Of a stretch of DNA of 64,000 nt, positions 1 to 7,842 are shown one piece after another (position 1 is the stretch's first letter; every line of letters starts with the position of its first letter). The stretch is from Bernardetiaceae bacterium (GTDB taxonomy: Bacteria > Bacteroidota > Bacteroidia > Cytophagales > Thermoflexibacteraceae): assembly GCA_025056255.1 (NCBI GenBank), contig JANWVT010000001.1, positions 248,001 through 312,000 of the forward strand. Direction: 5' to 3'. The notes under the pieces are model-generated. The model saw nothing but the letters and a program-made list of their open reading frames with translations. It was not told where the DNA came from and ran no database searches. The translations under genes were made by a program, and so were the position numbers.

Positions 1-30
1 CAACCGGTAGGAAACTGTTTGAAAAAAGCA

Positions 31-38
31 TAGATTTG
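31..38 (+). promoter_or_regulatory. Candidate -7 promoter box for the PurF-like gene
   Basis: TAGATTTG matches the Bacteroidota -7 consensus TANNTTTG and ends 26 nt before the start codon at 65. No TTTG lies at the expected -33 distance, and the region upstream is cut by the window edge, so this is only suggestive. Confidence 0.35.
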
Positions 39-64
39 CGCGCCTGATTACTTTTAGCCTTCCC

Positions 65-1960
65 ATGAGCGACTTTATCCGCCATGAATGTGGCATTGCA
101 CTAATCCGACTTCGCAAGCCTCTTTCCTACTACATTGAGCGCTATGGCACCCCTGCTTATGCTATCAATCGCTTGTATTTGCTGATGGAAAAGCAACACA
201 ATCGCGGACAAGATGGCGCTGGCGTTGCCAATATTGTCATCAATCCCCGACCGGGAAATGCCTACATGCACCGTTTGCGCTCTGTAAAATCACAGCCTAT
301 TGCTCATATTTTCAAAAAAATAAGCAAAACGCTGCGCAAAGCTCAAAAGAAACACCCAGATAAATACTTGAACGCCAACTGGTTAAAAAGCAACGTACCC
401 TACACAGGCGAGCTGTGGCTGGGGCATTTGCGCTATGGTACATTTGGCAACAACGGCATCGAAAGCGTTCATCCGTTTATCCGCCGCAGCAACTGGCGCA
501 GCCGCAATTTAATTGTGGCTGGAAACTTTAACATGACTAACGTAGATGACCAATTTGAAAAACTCATTAGTTTAGGACAACACCCAGAAGCTAAGGCTGA
601 TACGGTTACAGTACTGGAAAAAATCGGACACTTTCTCGATTCGGAAAACCAACGGCTCTTCGACCTATACAACCAACAAGGCTTTGATAATCAAGAAATT
701 ACTGAACTTCTTGAAAAACACATAGACCTGCAACGCGTTTTACAACGCTCTTGCAAAGACTTCGACGGCGGCTATGCCATGGCAGGACTAACAGGCTATG
801 GAGCAGCCTTTGTGGCTCGTGACCCAGCTGGCATACGTCCAGCGTACTATTATGCCGACGAGGAGGTAGTAGTAGTAGCCTCAGAAAAACCAGCTATCAA
901 AACTGCCTTTGGCTGTCAGTACAATCAAATTCAGGAAATAACCCCTGGGCATGCCCTCATCATAGACAAAGAAGGCGACTACCGCATGCTGCCATTTACC
1001 GAATCGTTGGAAAAACGTTCCTGCAGCTTTGAACGCATCTATTTCTCACGTGGCAACGACCCAGAAATTTATCAAGAACGCAAAGCATTAGGCTATCTGC
1101 TTCGCGACCAAGTGCTCAAAGCCATTGACTACGACCTCAACAATACGGTCTTTTCTTACATCCCTAATACGGCAGAAACAGCATTCTTAGGGCTGATGCA
1201 AGGCATAGAAGACTTCCTAATTGGACAACGCAAAAAAGCCATTGCCGAAAAAAGACTGAGCTTGCAAGATTTAGATACAGTACTTTCTTTTCGCCCGCGC
1301 GTAGAAAAATTAGTCATAAAAGATGCTAAACTTCGCACTTTCATCACCGACGACGAACACCGCGAAGACTTAGTAGGGCATGTGTATGACACTACGTATG
1401 AGGTAATCAAAAAGCGAAAAGATACTATTGTAGTAATAGACGACTCGATTGTGCGCGGTACTACGCTGGAGCGTAGCATCATTAACATGTTGGAAAAATT
1501 GGAGCCCAAGCGCATTGTCATTGTATCTTCTGCCCCTCAAATCCGCTTTCCAGACTGTTATGGCATAGACATGTCGCGCATGCAAGAGTTTGTTGCCTTT
1601 CGCGCTGCTTTGGAGCTACTCAAAGAACACAAACAACTTTACCTGCTTGAAGAAGTTTACCAGAAGTGTCTGGATGCGGTCAAGTTAGAAAAATACAAAA
1701 TCGTCAACCACGTGAAGGAAATTTATGCCCCCTTTACTTATGAACAAATTTCGGACAAGGTAGCGCAAATTGTTAAACAACCCCATATTCAGGCAGAAGT
1801 AAAAGTAGTGTATCAGACCGTAGAAAACTTGCACAAAGCCTGCCCCAACCATTTGGGAGACTGGTATTTTACTGGTGATTATCCTACACCGGGCGGCAAC
1901 TACATTGTTAACAAAGCATTTATCAAATTTATGCAAGGCTCACACGAGCGAGCATATTAG
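65..1960 (+). CDS. PurF-like class II glutamine amidotransferase / phosphoribosyltransferase, long form
   Basis: The N-terminus carries a class II (Ntn) glutaminase domain with the candidate nucleophile Cys9 in HECGIALI, followed by typical QHNRGQDGAG and GHLRYGTFG motifs. The C-terminal half has a type I phosphoribosyltransferase domain with the PRPP loop VVIDDSIVRGTT near residues 456-467. This is the architecture of amidophosphoribosyltransferase, the first step of purine synthesis. At 631 residues it is over 100 longer than ordinary PurF, with an insertion of about 60 residues between the domains and a C-terminal tail of about 100. Bacteroidota often carry such a long paralogue beside a normal PurF, so the exact reaction is uncertain. 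It is followed after 66 nt by a metallo-hydrolase on the same strand. Confidence 0.8.
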   Translation: MSDFIRHECGIALIRLRKPLSYYIERYGTPAYAINRLYLLMEKQHNRGQDGAGVANIVINPRPGNAYMHRLRSVKSQPIAHIFKKISKTLRKAQKKHPDKYLNANWLKSNVPYTGELWLGHLRYGTFGNNGIESVHPFIRRSNWRSRNLIVAGNFNMTNVDDQFEKLISLGQHPEAKADTVTVLEKIGHFLDSENQRLFDLYNQQGFDNQEITELLEKHIDLQRVLQRSCKDFDGGYAMAGLTGYGAAFVARDPAGIRPAYYYADEEVVVVASEKPAIKTAFGCQYNQIQEITPGHALIIDKEGDYRMLPFTESLEKRSCSFERIYFSRGNDPEIYQERKALGYLLRDQVLKAIDYDLNNTVFSYIPNTAETAFLGLMQGIEDFLIGQRKKAIAEKRLSLQDLDTVLSFRPRVEKLVIKDAKLRTFITDDEHREDLVGHVYDTTYEVIKKRKDTIVVIDDSIVRGTTLERSIINMLEKLEPKRIVIVSSAPQIRFPDCYGIDMSRMQEFVAFRAALELLKEHKQLYLLEEVYQKCLDAVKLEKYKIVNHVKEIYAPFTYEQISDKVAQIVKQPHIQAEVKVVYQTVENLHKACPNHLGDWYFTGDYPTPGGNYIVNKAFIKFMQGSHERAY

Positions 1961-2026
1961 CAATACCACCTGAAAAGTACAGGCAAAGCATAGAGTTGTA
2001 GAAAAGTGTAAAAAGATATTCGGCGC

Positions 2027-3457
2027 ATGAAGCTAACATTTTGGGGGGCTGCCCGACAGGTTACGGGTAGCATGTATTTGTTGGAATTGGAAGACGACTA
2101 CCGCATCTTAATTGACTGCGGTTTTGATATGGACAGAGAGCGTGGCAAAGAAGACGACCTACCACAAGCCTTTCCCGGCTCAGTATTCCCTTTCGATGCA
2201 AGTACTATTAATCTGGTTTTACTTACGCATGCTCACATAGACCACTCGGGCAATATTCCCAACCTATATCGGGAGGGCTACGAAGGACAAGTGCTTTGCA
2301 CCTCCCCAACCATAGACCTTACCCACCTGCTGCTAACCGATTCGGCTATGCTGCACCGACGCAAACTACACAACTTAGCAAAGAAAAAAAAGAAAAGCCA
2401 GATGCCACCCCCCAACGTAGTGAACGAGTGGTACATAGAAAAGCAGGTGGATGCAGCCATGGATAACTTTGTGGGTATTGCTTTCCAACAGCGTTTTCAG
2501 ATAAAAAAAGGCTTGTATGTTACCTTTATTCCAGCAGGGCACTTGCTGGGCGCTGCTAACATCCTGATTGAAGTAGTACAAAATGGGAAGTACCGCAGCA
2601 TCTTGTTTTCTGGCGATATCGGACGCTATAACTACCCCCTGCTACCCGACCCAGCCAACGTGCCGCAAGTGGACTACCTCATCTGTGAAAGCACCTACGG
2701 CGGGCGCTACCACACCCCTAACTTAGAAGTAGAGGCAGAACTAGAAAAAGCCATTATTGAAACGTGCATAGAAAAACCCGGAAGACTCATTATTCCTTCT
2801 TTCAGCGTAGGACGCACGCAATCGCTACTGTACACATTCAATAAGTTGGCAATTCAACAGCGTTTGCCACCTATCAAAGTATTTTCTGACAGCCCCATGG
2901 CGCTGCAAAGCACCAAAATTTATAGCCGATACAGTAAAATGCTCAACGAAGATGCACGGCAGTTCATCGAAACGCACGATACGCTGTTCGACTTCGACAA
3001 CTTGGTGATTGTAGAAGACCTGAAAAATAGCAAAGCCATCAGCAACTACCGAGAGCCGTGTATCATTATTTCCTCTTCGGGAATGTTAGAGGGAGGACGT
3101 ATCCAGCACCACATTCGCCACAACCTTTCCAATCCTTATTGCACCATTCTCATGATTGGCTACAGTGCAGAAAATACACTGGGTAGGCAGTTGTTAGACG
3201 GTATTTCTTCGCTGCGTATAGGCGACCAGCAAATTCCAGTACTCGCCAAGGTGAAATATACGGACGCTTTCAGCGGGCACGGCGACCAAAACGATCTCAT
3301 TAACTTTGTCAAACAACAAGCCCCTGAGCGCCTCAAACAATTATTTCTGGTACACGGCGAGCTAGAATCTATGGAAGCCTTTCATGCTATTCTCAAAGCC
3401 GAAGGCTATCTTAACGTAGCAATGCCCGAAAAAGGACAAACTTTTGTGTTGGACTAA
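2027..3457 (+). CDS. Metallo-beta-lactamase/beta-CASP/RMMBL family hydrolase (probable RNase)
   Basis: A 476-residue protein with the zinc-binding motif HAHIDH at residues 68-73, a later GHLLGAAN motif with a metal-binding His, the FSGDIGR strand, a central beta-CASP insertion (about 250-370, containing SFSVGRTQSLLY and SSSGMLEGG) and a C-terminal RMMBL motif ending in VHGE. The family includes YSH1/CPSF73-like RNA processing nucleases, so cytoplasmic RNA cleavage is the likely role; the substrate cannot be read from sequence. Its stop codon overlaps the next start as TAATG, which indicates translational coupling to the permease gene downstream. Confidence 0.85.
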   Translation: MKLTFWGAARQVTGSMYLLELEDDYRILIDCGFDMDRERGKEDDLPQAFPGSVFPFDASTINLVLLTHAHIDHSGNIPNLYREGYEGQVLCTSPTIDLTHLLLTDSAMLHRRKLHNLAKKKKKSQMPPPNVVNEWYIEKQVDAAMDNFVGIAFQQRFQIKKGLYVTFIPAGHLLGAANILIEVVQNGKYRSILFSGDIGRYNYPLLPDPANVPQVDYLICESTYGGRYHTPNLEVEAELEKAIIETCIEKPGRLIIPSFSVGRTQSLLYTFNKLAIQQRLPPIKVFSDSPMALQSTKIYSRYSKMLNEDARQFIETHDTLFDFDNLVIVEDLKNSKAISNYREPCIIISSSGMLEGGRIQHHIRHNLSNPYCTILMIGYSAENTLGRQLLDGISSLRIGDQQIPVLAKVKYTDAFSGHGDQNDLINFVKQQAPERLKQLFLVHGELESMEAFHAILKAEGYLNVAMPEKGQTFVLD

Positions 3458-4545
3458 TGCACATGCGCCTCAAACTCATAGATGCCTACATCCTGAAAAA
3501 ATTTCTCAGCACATTTGTGTATGTGGTCATTATGCTCAATGCTATTATTTGCGTAATCGACTACAGTGAAAAAAGTCAGGATTTTTATCGCAATAAGTTG
3601 TCTTTGGGCTTTATAGTAGAGCACTACTACATCAACTACATTCCTTACATGACCAATCTGCTCAGCCCAATCATCGTTTTTTTGGCAACTGTATTTGTAA
3701 CAGTGCGCTTAGCCAACCGAACCGAAATTATTGCTATGCTTTCGTCGGGGGTTAGCTTCATGCGCTTGCTGGTACCCTACATGATGGGAGCAACACTATT
3801 AGCTGCTATTAGCATTGTTGGAACCACGTATTTAGTTCCCATAACCAACAAGTCACGCGTAGCTTTCGAGCGTGCCTTTATCAAAGAGCGCTACTTCTAC
3901 GACCGCACCAATGTTCACTTTCGCGTAGCCCCCGATGCCTACGCTTACATGCAGAACTACAACAACTTTACCCAAACAGGCTATCAGTTCACCTTAGAGC
4001 GCATTGTAGGCAACCAATTATTAGAAAAGTTGAGTGCCGAGCGCATTCGCTGGGATAGCACCACCGGCAAATGGTCTATCGAAAATTACCGATTGCATAC
4101 TTTTAGTGGCGAGCGCGAAACACTCAAGTACGGCGAAAAAATAGATACATTGCTACGACTTTCACCTAAAGACTTTGAAAGTACACACTTGTTGCACGAA
4201 GAACTGACTATTCCAGAACTCAATGCCTACATAGAAGAACAAACTATGCGCGGCAATACGTCGTTGGGTATCTTTTTAGTACAAAAAAACATGGCATTTG
4301 CTTACCCCTTCGCTATCATTATTTTAACATTTATGGGGGTAATTGTATCTGCCCGCAAGTCGCGACAAGGCTCGGGCGTACAAATTGCTATTGGCTTTCT
4401 CATTGCCTTTTTGTTTATCATATTAGCGCGTATGTTTATGAGCCTTGGACAAGCAGGCTCGGTTTCACCTTTTGTAGCAGCTTGGGGACCGCCACTGCTG
4501 TTCGGTGCTGTGGCAATTATCATGTATAAAACTGTTCCGCGTTGA
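3457..4545 (+). CDS. LptF/LptG family permease (YjgP/YjgQ)
   Basis: A 362-residue inner-membrane protein with the family arrangement: two or three hydrophobic helices at the N-terminus (about 10-35, 60-85, 105-130), a periplasmic jellyroll-like domain (about 135-260), and three C-terminal helices. The opening, LKLIDAYILKKFLSTF, is typical. Such proteins form the LptFG part of the lipopolysaccharide export ABC transporter. Start 3457 is chosen because it overlaps the upstream stop (TAATG); an ATG at 3463 is an alternative. Which of LptF or LptG it corresponds to is not decided by sequence alone. Confidence 0.8.
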   Translation: MHMRLKLIDAYILKKFLSTFVYVVIMLNAIICVIDYSEKSQDFYRNKLSLGFIVEHYYINYIPYMTNLLSPIIVFLATVFVTVRLANRTEIIAMLSSGVSFMRLLVPYMMGATLLAAISIVGTTYLVPITNKSRVAFERAFIKERYFYDRTNVHFRVAPDAYAYMQNYNNFTQTGYQFTLERIVGNQLLEKLSAERIRWDSTTGKWSIENYRLHTFSGERETLKYGEKIDTLLRLSPKDFESTHLLHEELTIPELNAYIEEQTMRGNTSLGIFLVQKNMAFAYPFAIIILTFMGVIVSARKSRQGSGVQIAIGFLIAFLFIILARMFMSLGQAGSVSPFVAAWGPPLLFGAVAIIMYKTVPR

Positions 4546-4560
4546 AGCCATTTTTCACGT

Positions 4561-5460
4561 ATGCTAAAAGACTACTTGCAACTGCACTTTATCGTATTGC
4601 TGTGGGGCTTTACAGCTATTCTGGGCTTGCTTATTAGCATTCCAGCATTGGAGTTAGTTTTCTATCGCACTTTGCTGTCGGTGATAGGGCTAGCAATGTT
4701 ACTATTTGTCCGCCGGCAATCCATTCGCATACAGCCCACAACTATTGTACAGCTTATTCTCACTGGCTCCATTGTTGGACTGCATTGGGTGTTATTTTTT
4801 GCTTCTGCAAGAGTAGCCAATGCTTCCATCTGCTTAGCTGGCATGGCTACTTGTTCCTTATGGACATCAGTAATTGAGCCTTTTGCCAATAGAAAAGCCG
4901 TTAAGTGGTATGAGGTACTTAGTGGCTTAGCTATCATTATGGGGTTATATGTAATTTTCCGTTTTGAGCTAAATCAGATAACGGGGTTGCTACTGGCATT
5001 AGGTTCAGCCTTCTTAGCGTCGGTTTTTACAGTTATCAATAGCCGGTTTACAAAAAAATACCACCATCATACCATCACCTTCTATGAAATGATAGGTGCT
5101 TTGCTAATGGCACTGATTAGCTTGCTGGTCTATCAACAGTTTTTTAATCACAGCACACCTTTGCAACTAGTTCCACAACCCACCGATTGGCTTTGGATTG
5201 CTATTTTGGCATGGATATGTACTGTATATGCCTATGCAGAAGCCGTTGAACTAATGAAGCGTTTGACAGCATTTGCTATCAACCTAACCGTAAATTTAGA
5301 ACCAGTTTATGGCATCATATTAGCAGCCGTATTGTTCCATGAGCACCAACAGCTCACCAGTGGCTTTTATCTTGGCACAGTTATCATATTGCTTGCTGTA
5401 CTTAGCTATCCGCTGCTCAAACGACGCGATGATGCCAAAAATAGCTTTTCACATGTATAA
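4561..5460 (+). CDS. EamA/DMT-family transporter
   Basis: A 299-residue protein with about ten hydrophobic segments arranged as two EamA repeats (roughly residues 3-133 and 140-290), ending in a basic cytoplasmic tail. The second repeat contains the typical TAFAINLTVNLEPVYGIILA stretch. The family exports or imports small metabolites such as amino acids or nucleosides; the substrate is not predictable here. It starts 15 nt after the LptF/G-type gene and probably shares its transcript. Confidence 0.8.
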   Translation: MLKDYLQLHFIVLLWGFTAILGLLISIPALELVFYRTLLSVIGLAMLLFVRRQSIRIQPTTIVQLILTGSIVGLHWVLFFASARVANASICLAGMATCSLWTSVIEPFANRKAVKWYEVLSGLAIIMGLYVIFRFELNQITGLLLALGSAFLASVFTVINSRFTKKYHHHTITFYEMIGALLMALISLLVYQQFFNHSTPLQLVPQPTDWLWIAILAWICTVYAYAEAVELMKRLTAFAINLTVNLEPVYGIILAAVLFHEHQQLTSGFYLGTVIILLAVLSYPLLKRRDDAKNSFSHV

Positions 5461-5633
5461 ATTACCAAAGTTTGGAAACAACCAAAGCATTAGGTAGCAC
5501 AAGTAGTACAAAACTAAATTGTTGATAAAGTTGCGAGTGGCTGCATGCGCAGCAAAATGGTTGTTCTTGTCCCCACAAATAACAGTCAATCTAAAAGACG
5601 GGATATACAGCACATCAATATTACATTGCACAT

Positions 5634-5757
5634 GTCCACACGCGCAACATGTATCGAATCAGGCGTTCTTTATAAGAACGTGAACAACGGCAAGTTTGCC
5701 TGCATGGATATGAATCTGGCAAAATTGACCATTAAAAAAACTAAACAATTACTTATT
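5634..5757 (+). repeat. Dispersed repeat, copy A
   Basis: Matches copies at 54640-54815 and, reverse-complemented, 31100-31235. The core is GAACAACGGCAAGTTTGCC, followed by an A-rich stretch that aligns closely with copy C. In reverse complement all three copies read GKLAVV in one frame. No function is known to me. Confidence 0.55.
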
Positions 5758-5797
5758 GAATTTACTGCACTACTGGGCAATGCTGAGCAATACTACA

Positions 5798-5832
5798 AAG
5801 CCCGATAGGTTTTTGAAAAGCTCGTCGGGCTT
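5798..5832 (+). terminator. Possible terminator hairpin downstream of the EamA gene
   Basis: An 8-bp perfect stem, AAGCCCGA and TCGGGCTT, with a 19-nt loop. The following bases, CTACGC, are not a U-tract, so the terminator assignment is weak. Confidence 0.35.
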
Positions 5833-6159
5833 CTACGCAATCACATGAGTTCATATGCGCCATCAACATGCGCCAAACATTAGACCTTTTGAAGCTAAAT
5901 TACTGATAATCAATTGCTTAAAAATTGCAATTTGCAATTATACATCCCCGCGCCTAACTAAATGATTTGTTCTTTATGCTTCACGCGACTTCTTATTTGA
6001 TTGATTAAAACATGTTTGCAGCCTGCCCACGCATTTGCCACTTTTACTCTAAAACTTGATAAAAAAGGCTTGGCTATTTACAAATAGGACATGTTCTATA
6101 CCCTGAAATCCTAACCTGCTTATCTCAAACCCGCTTCTTACTATCACTGCTCGTTAATA

Positions 6160-6650
6160 CTTTTACCGTATGTCGTTTTTTTCTGAATAGCACCGCTGCT
6201 AAACTGTTTGATTTTCAGGTAGTTGAACAACTATTTCGGTGCAATCTATTATCACATCTTCAACATCTTCAAAAGCTTTATCAAAAGCTGATTGGTTTTT
6301 CAATACTTTACCTACAAAAACATTTTGTGCTTTGAAGACCGCTTTCAGACCCTTTTTGGTAATTTTCAAATAATCACAAAACCGTGCTCATATCTACATC
6401 AAAATACAAAGCCATATTTTCCCATGTAGGATAGGCTTTATAAACAATGCAACACAAAGAAAAGCGCCTCATGGAGATTAGTCAAAACAGGTGGTTTTGA
6501 CATACTGATGAACTTGATGGGGGCTTGTAGTATTGGCTGAAAATGTCTGCCAATGCATGAAATTGTTCAAGGGTGAAGCCCGTATCGGCTTTGCATTTTT
6601 GTTACTGTTTAGTGACACTTGCCGTAATTATATACATTCGATAGAAATAC
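6160..6650 (-). pseudogene. Decayed IS5-type (DDE_Tnp_4) transposase remnant
   Basis: Read on the minus strand in shifting frames, the segment gives ADTGFTLEQFHALADIFSQY, then KAYPTWENMALYFDVDMSTV (a helix-turn-helix), then VEDVIIDCTEIVVQLPENQ and YSEKKRHTVK. These correspond in order to the HTH_Tnp_4 region and the first catalytic Asp (IIDCTE) followed by the YYSGKKKRHT-like motif of IS5-family transposases. At least three in-frame stops and two or more frame changes separate them, and the C-terminal half with the other acidic residues is not detectable. It is a dead relic. I found no convincing terminal inverted repeats or target duplication. Confidence 0.7.
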
Positions 6651-6717
6651 TGTGCAAAAGTAGTAAACCTACTGATAATCAATAAACAAGGTTTAGTGAA
6701 CGAATCTTACAAACTAC

Positions 6718-7215
6718 TCAGGTAGCTATTTTGGAAAGTATTTGTTTTGTAACATCTGTTTGCAGCCACCACATGACCCAATCAAAAATCATTAGCCATG
6801 CGCCTTGCAAGATGATGGCTTTGCCGAATCCTTTCCAACGCAAGCTGTTGCGTTCGTTGCGGCGGGCGCGCTCTATGAGGTAAAAGCCGCCGATGATGTA
6901 CGCCACATCTAAGGCAGCATTGAATAAGTAGATTTTTTCAATGCTGTACTGTGCGGCAATGGATTGTTGCAGGCTCATCAAGCTGACACCTGTTTGTATG
7001 GCGTTCCAGTAGCCTCCCGCAGCAAGTGCGATATTAACAACATTCCAGTAGGCATTCATTTGCCAAAAATATCGGGAGGTGCCTTCGCTTTTGTGGGCTT
7101 TCCAAAACCCGACGATGATGTTAAAAAATGCCCACGTGCCCAACAACATCATTCCTTGCTGGTTAAGGTTTAGGCGAGCCAAATTAAGAGTTACGAGTGA
7201 GTCGAGTAGCAGCAT
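6718..7215 (-). CDS. Small conserved membrane protein (DUF6992-like)
   Basis: A 165-residue protein with about four hydrophobic helices (near 20-40, 55-75, 95-115, 130-155). The stretch MLLGTWAFFNIIVGF followed by RYFWQMNAYWNVVNIALA resembles the DUF6992 family of Bacteroidota membrane proteins, which has no known function. It begins 8 nt after the stop of the Uma2 gene and is the last gene of a minus-strand run that starts with the histidine kinase. Confidence 0.65.
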   Translation of the reverse strand: MLLLDSLVTLNLARLNLNQQGMMLLGTWAFFNIIVGFWKAHKSEGTSRYFWQMNAYWNVVNIALAAGGYWNAIQTGVSLMSLQQSIAAQYSIEKIYLFNAALDVAYIIGGFYLIERARRNERNSLRWKGFGKAIILQGAWLMIFDWVMWWLQTDVTKQILSKIAT

Positions 7216-7223
7216 AAGTTAGA

Positions 7224-7823
7224 TTATCCGAAAACCTCTTGCAAAGGAATCTGCAAATCACTGAAAATGAAGGATGAAATAATATCTTCGGCAGTATAAA
7301 TGCCGTGCAGTCGGTAGTGGTTGTTGTCATCCAAAACAAACTGTTGCAAAAACTGTTCGTAGGGAACCACAATCCAGTATTCGCGCACGCCGTTTTCTTC
7401 ATAGAGGCTGAATTTGTACTTTATCTCGTTCTTGGAATTGCCTTTGGAAAGAATTTCCACAATCAAATCCGGTGCGCCGAGGCAGCCTGCTTCGTCAATT
7501 TTTGTCGCATCGCAAATAATGGAAATGTCGGGCTGCACGACCGTGAAAATATCGCGATTGGCTGCGGCAGACTTTTTACCGTCCAACAGCCGCACATCAA
7601 AAGGCGCGGAAAAAGCCTGACAATTCGTATTTTTCAGATAGTTGAATATCATACCCGACAGTTGCCATGAAATCCGCTGATGGGTAGCCCCGGGCGCAGG
7701 CGATATCGGGAAAATTTTGCCTTTAATCAACTCAACGGTTTCCTCCAACTGCCATTGCAGATAGTCGGCGTAGGTATATACGCCATTGGGGTCTAATTGG
7801 GAAAGGCTGGTAATAGGCTGCAT
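7224..7823 (-). CDS. Uma2 family endonuclease (DUF820)
   Basis: A 199-residue protein from the chosen ATG. It has the Uma2 arrangement within the PD-(D/E)XK superfamily: VELIKGKIFPISPAPGATHQ near the N-terminus, VQPDISIICD with the metal-binding Asp, then LGAPDLIVEILSKGN with PDLxxExxS and the KIKY-like lysine region (NEIKYKFSLYEENGVREYWIV). The start at 7823 (MQPITS) is preferred over an upstream in-frame ATG at 7871, because the latter would overlap the oxoprolinase gene by 29 nt and add residues outside the domain. The physiological role of Uma2 proteins is largely unknown. A second, divergent Uma2 gene sits at 36986-37570. Confidence 0.8.
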   Translation of the reverse strand: MQPITSLSQLDPNGVYTYADYLQWQLEETVELIKGKIFPISPAPGATHQRISWQLSGMIFNYLKNTNCQAFSAPFDVRLLDGKKSAAANRDIFTVVQPDISIICDATKIDEAGCLGAPDLIVEILSKGNSKNEIKYKFSLYEENGVREYWIVVPYEQFLQQFVLDDNNHYRLHGIYTAEDIISSFIFSDLQIPLQEVFG

Positions 7824-7842
7824 GGTCAAATATACGCAAGTT

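Larger units (their letters stand above)
5461..6717. other. Gene-poor intergenic region
   Basis: About 1.26 kb with no open reading frame that looks like a real protein. It holds a copy of a dispersed repeat (5634-5757), a terminator-like hairpin (5798-5832), a decayed IS5-type transposase on the minus strand (about 6160-6650), and two ACTGATAATCA motifs (near 5905 and 6671). Base composition is visibly richer in A+T than the flanking genes. Confidence 0.7.

Noticed and set aside
5545-5808. 87-codon ORF after the EamA gene
   Set aside because: No protein-like features; its second half is the dispersed repeat, and a matching reading in other copies lies on the opposite strand.
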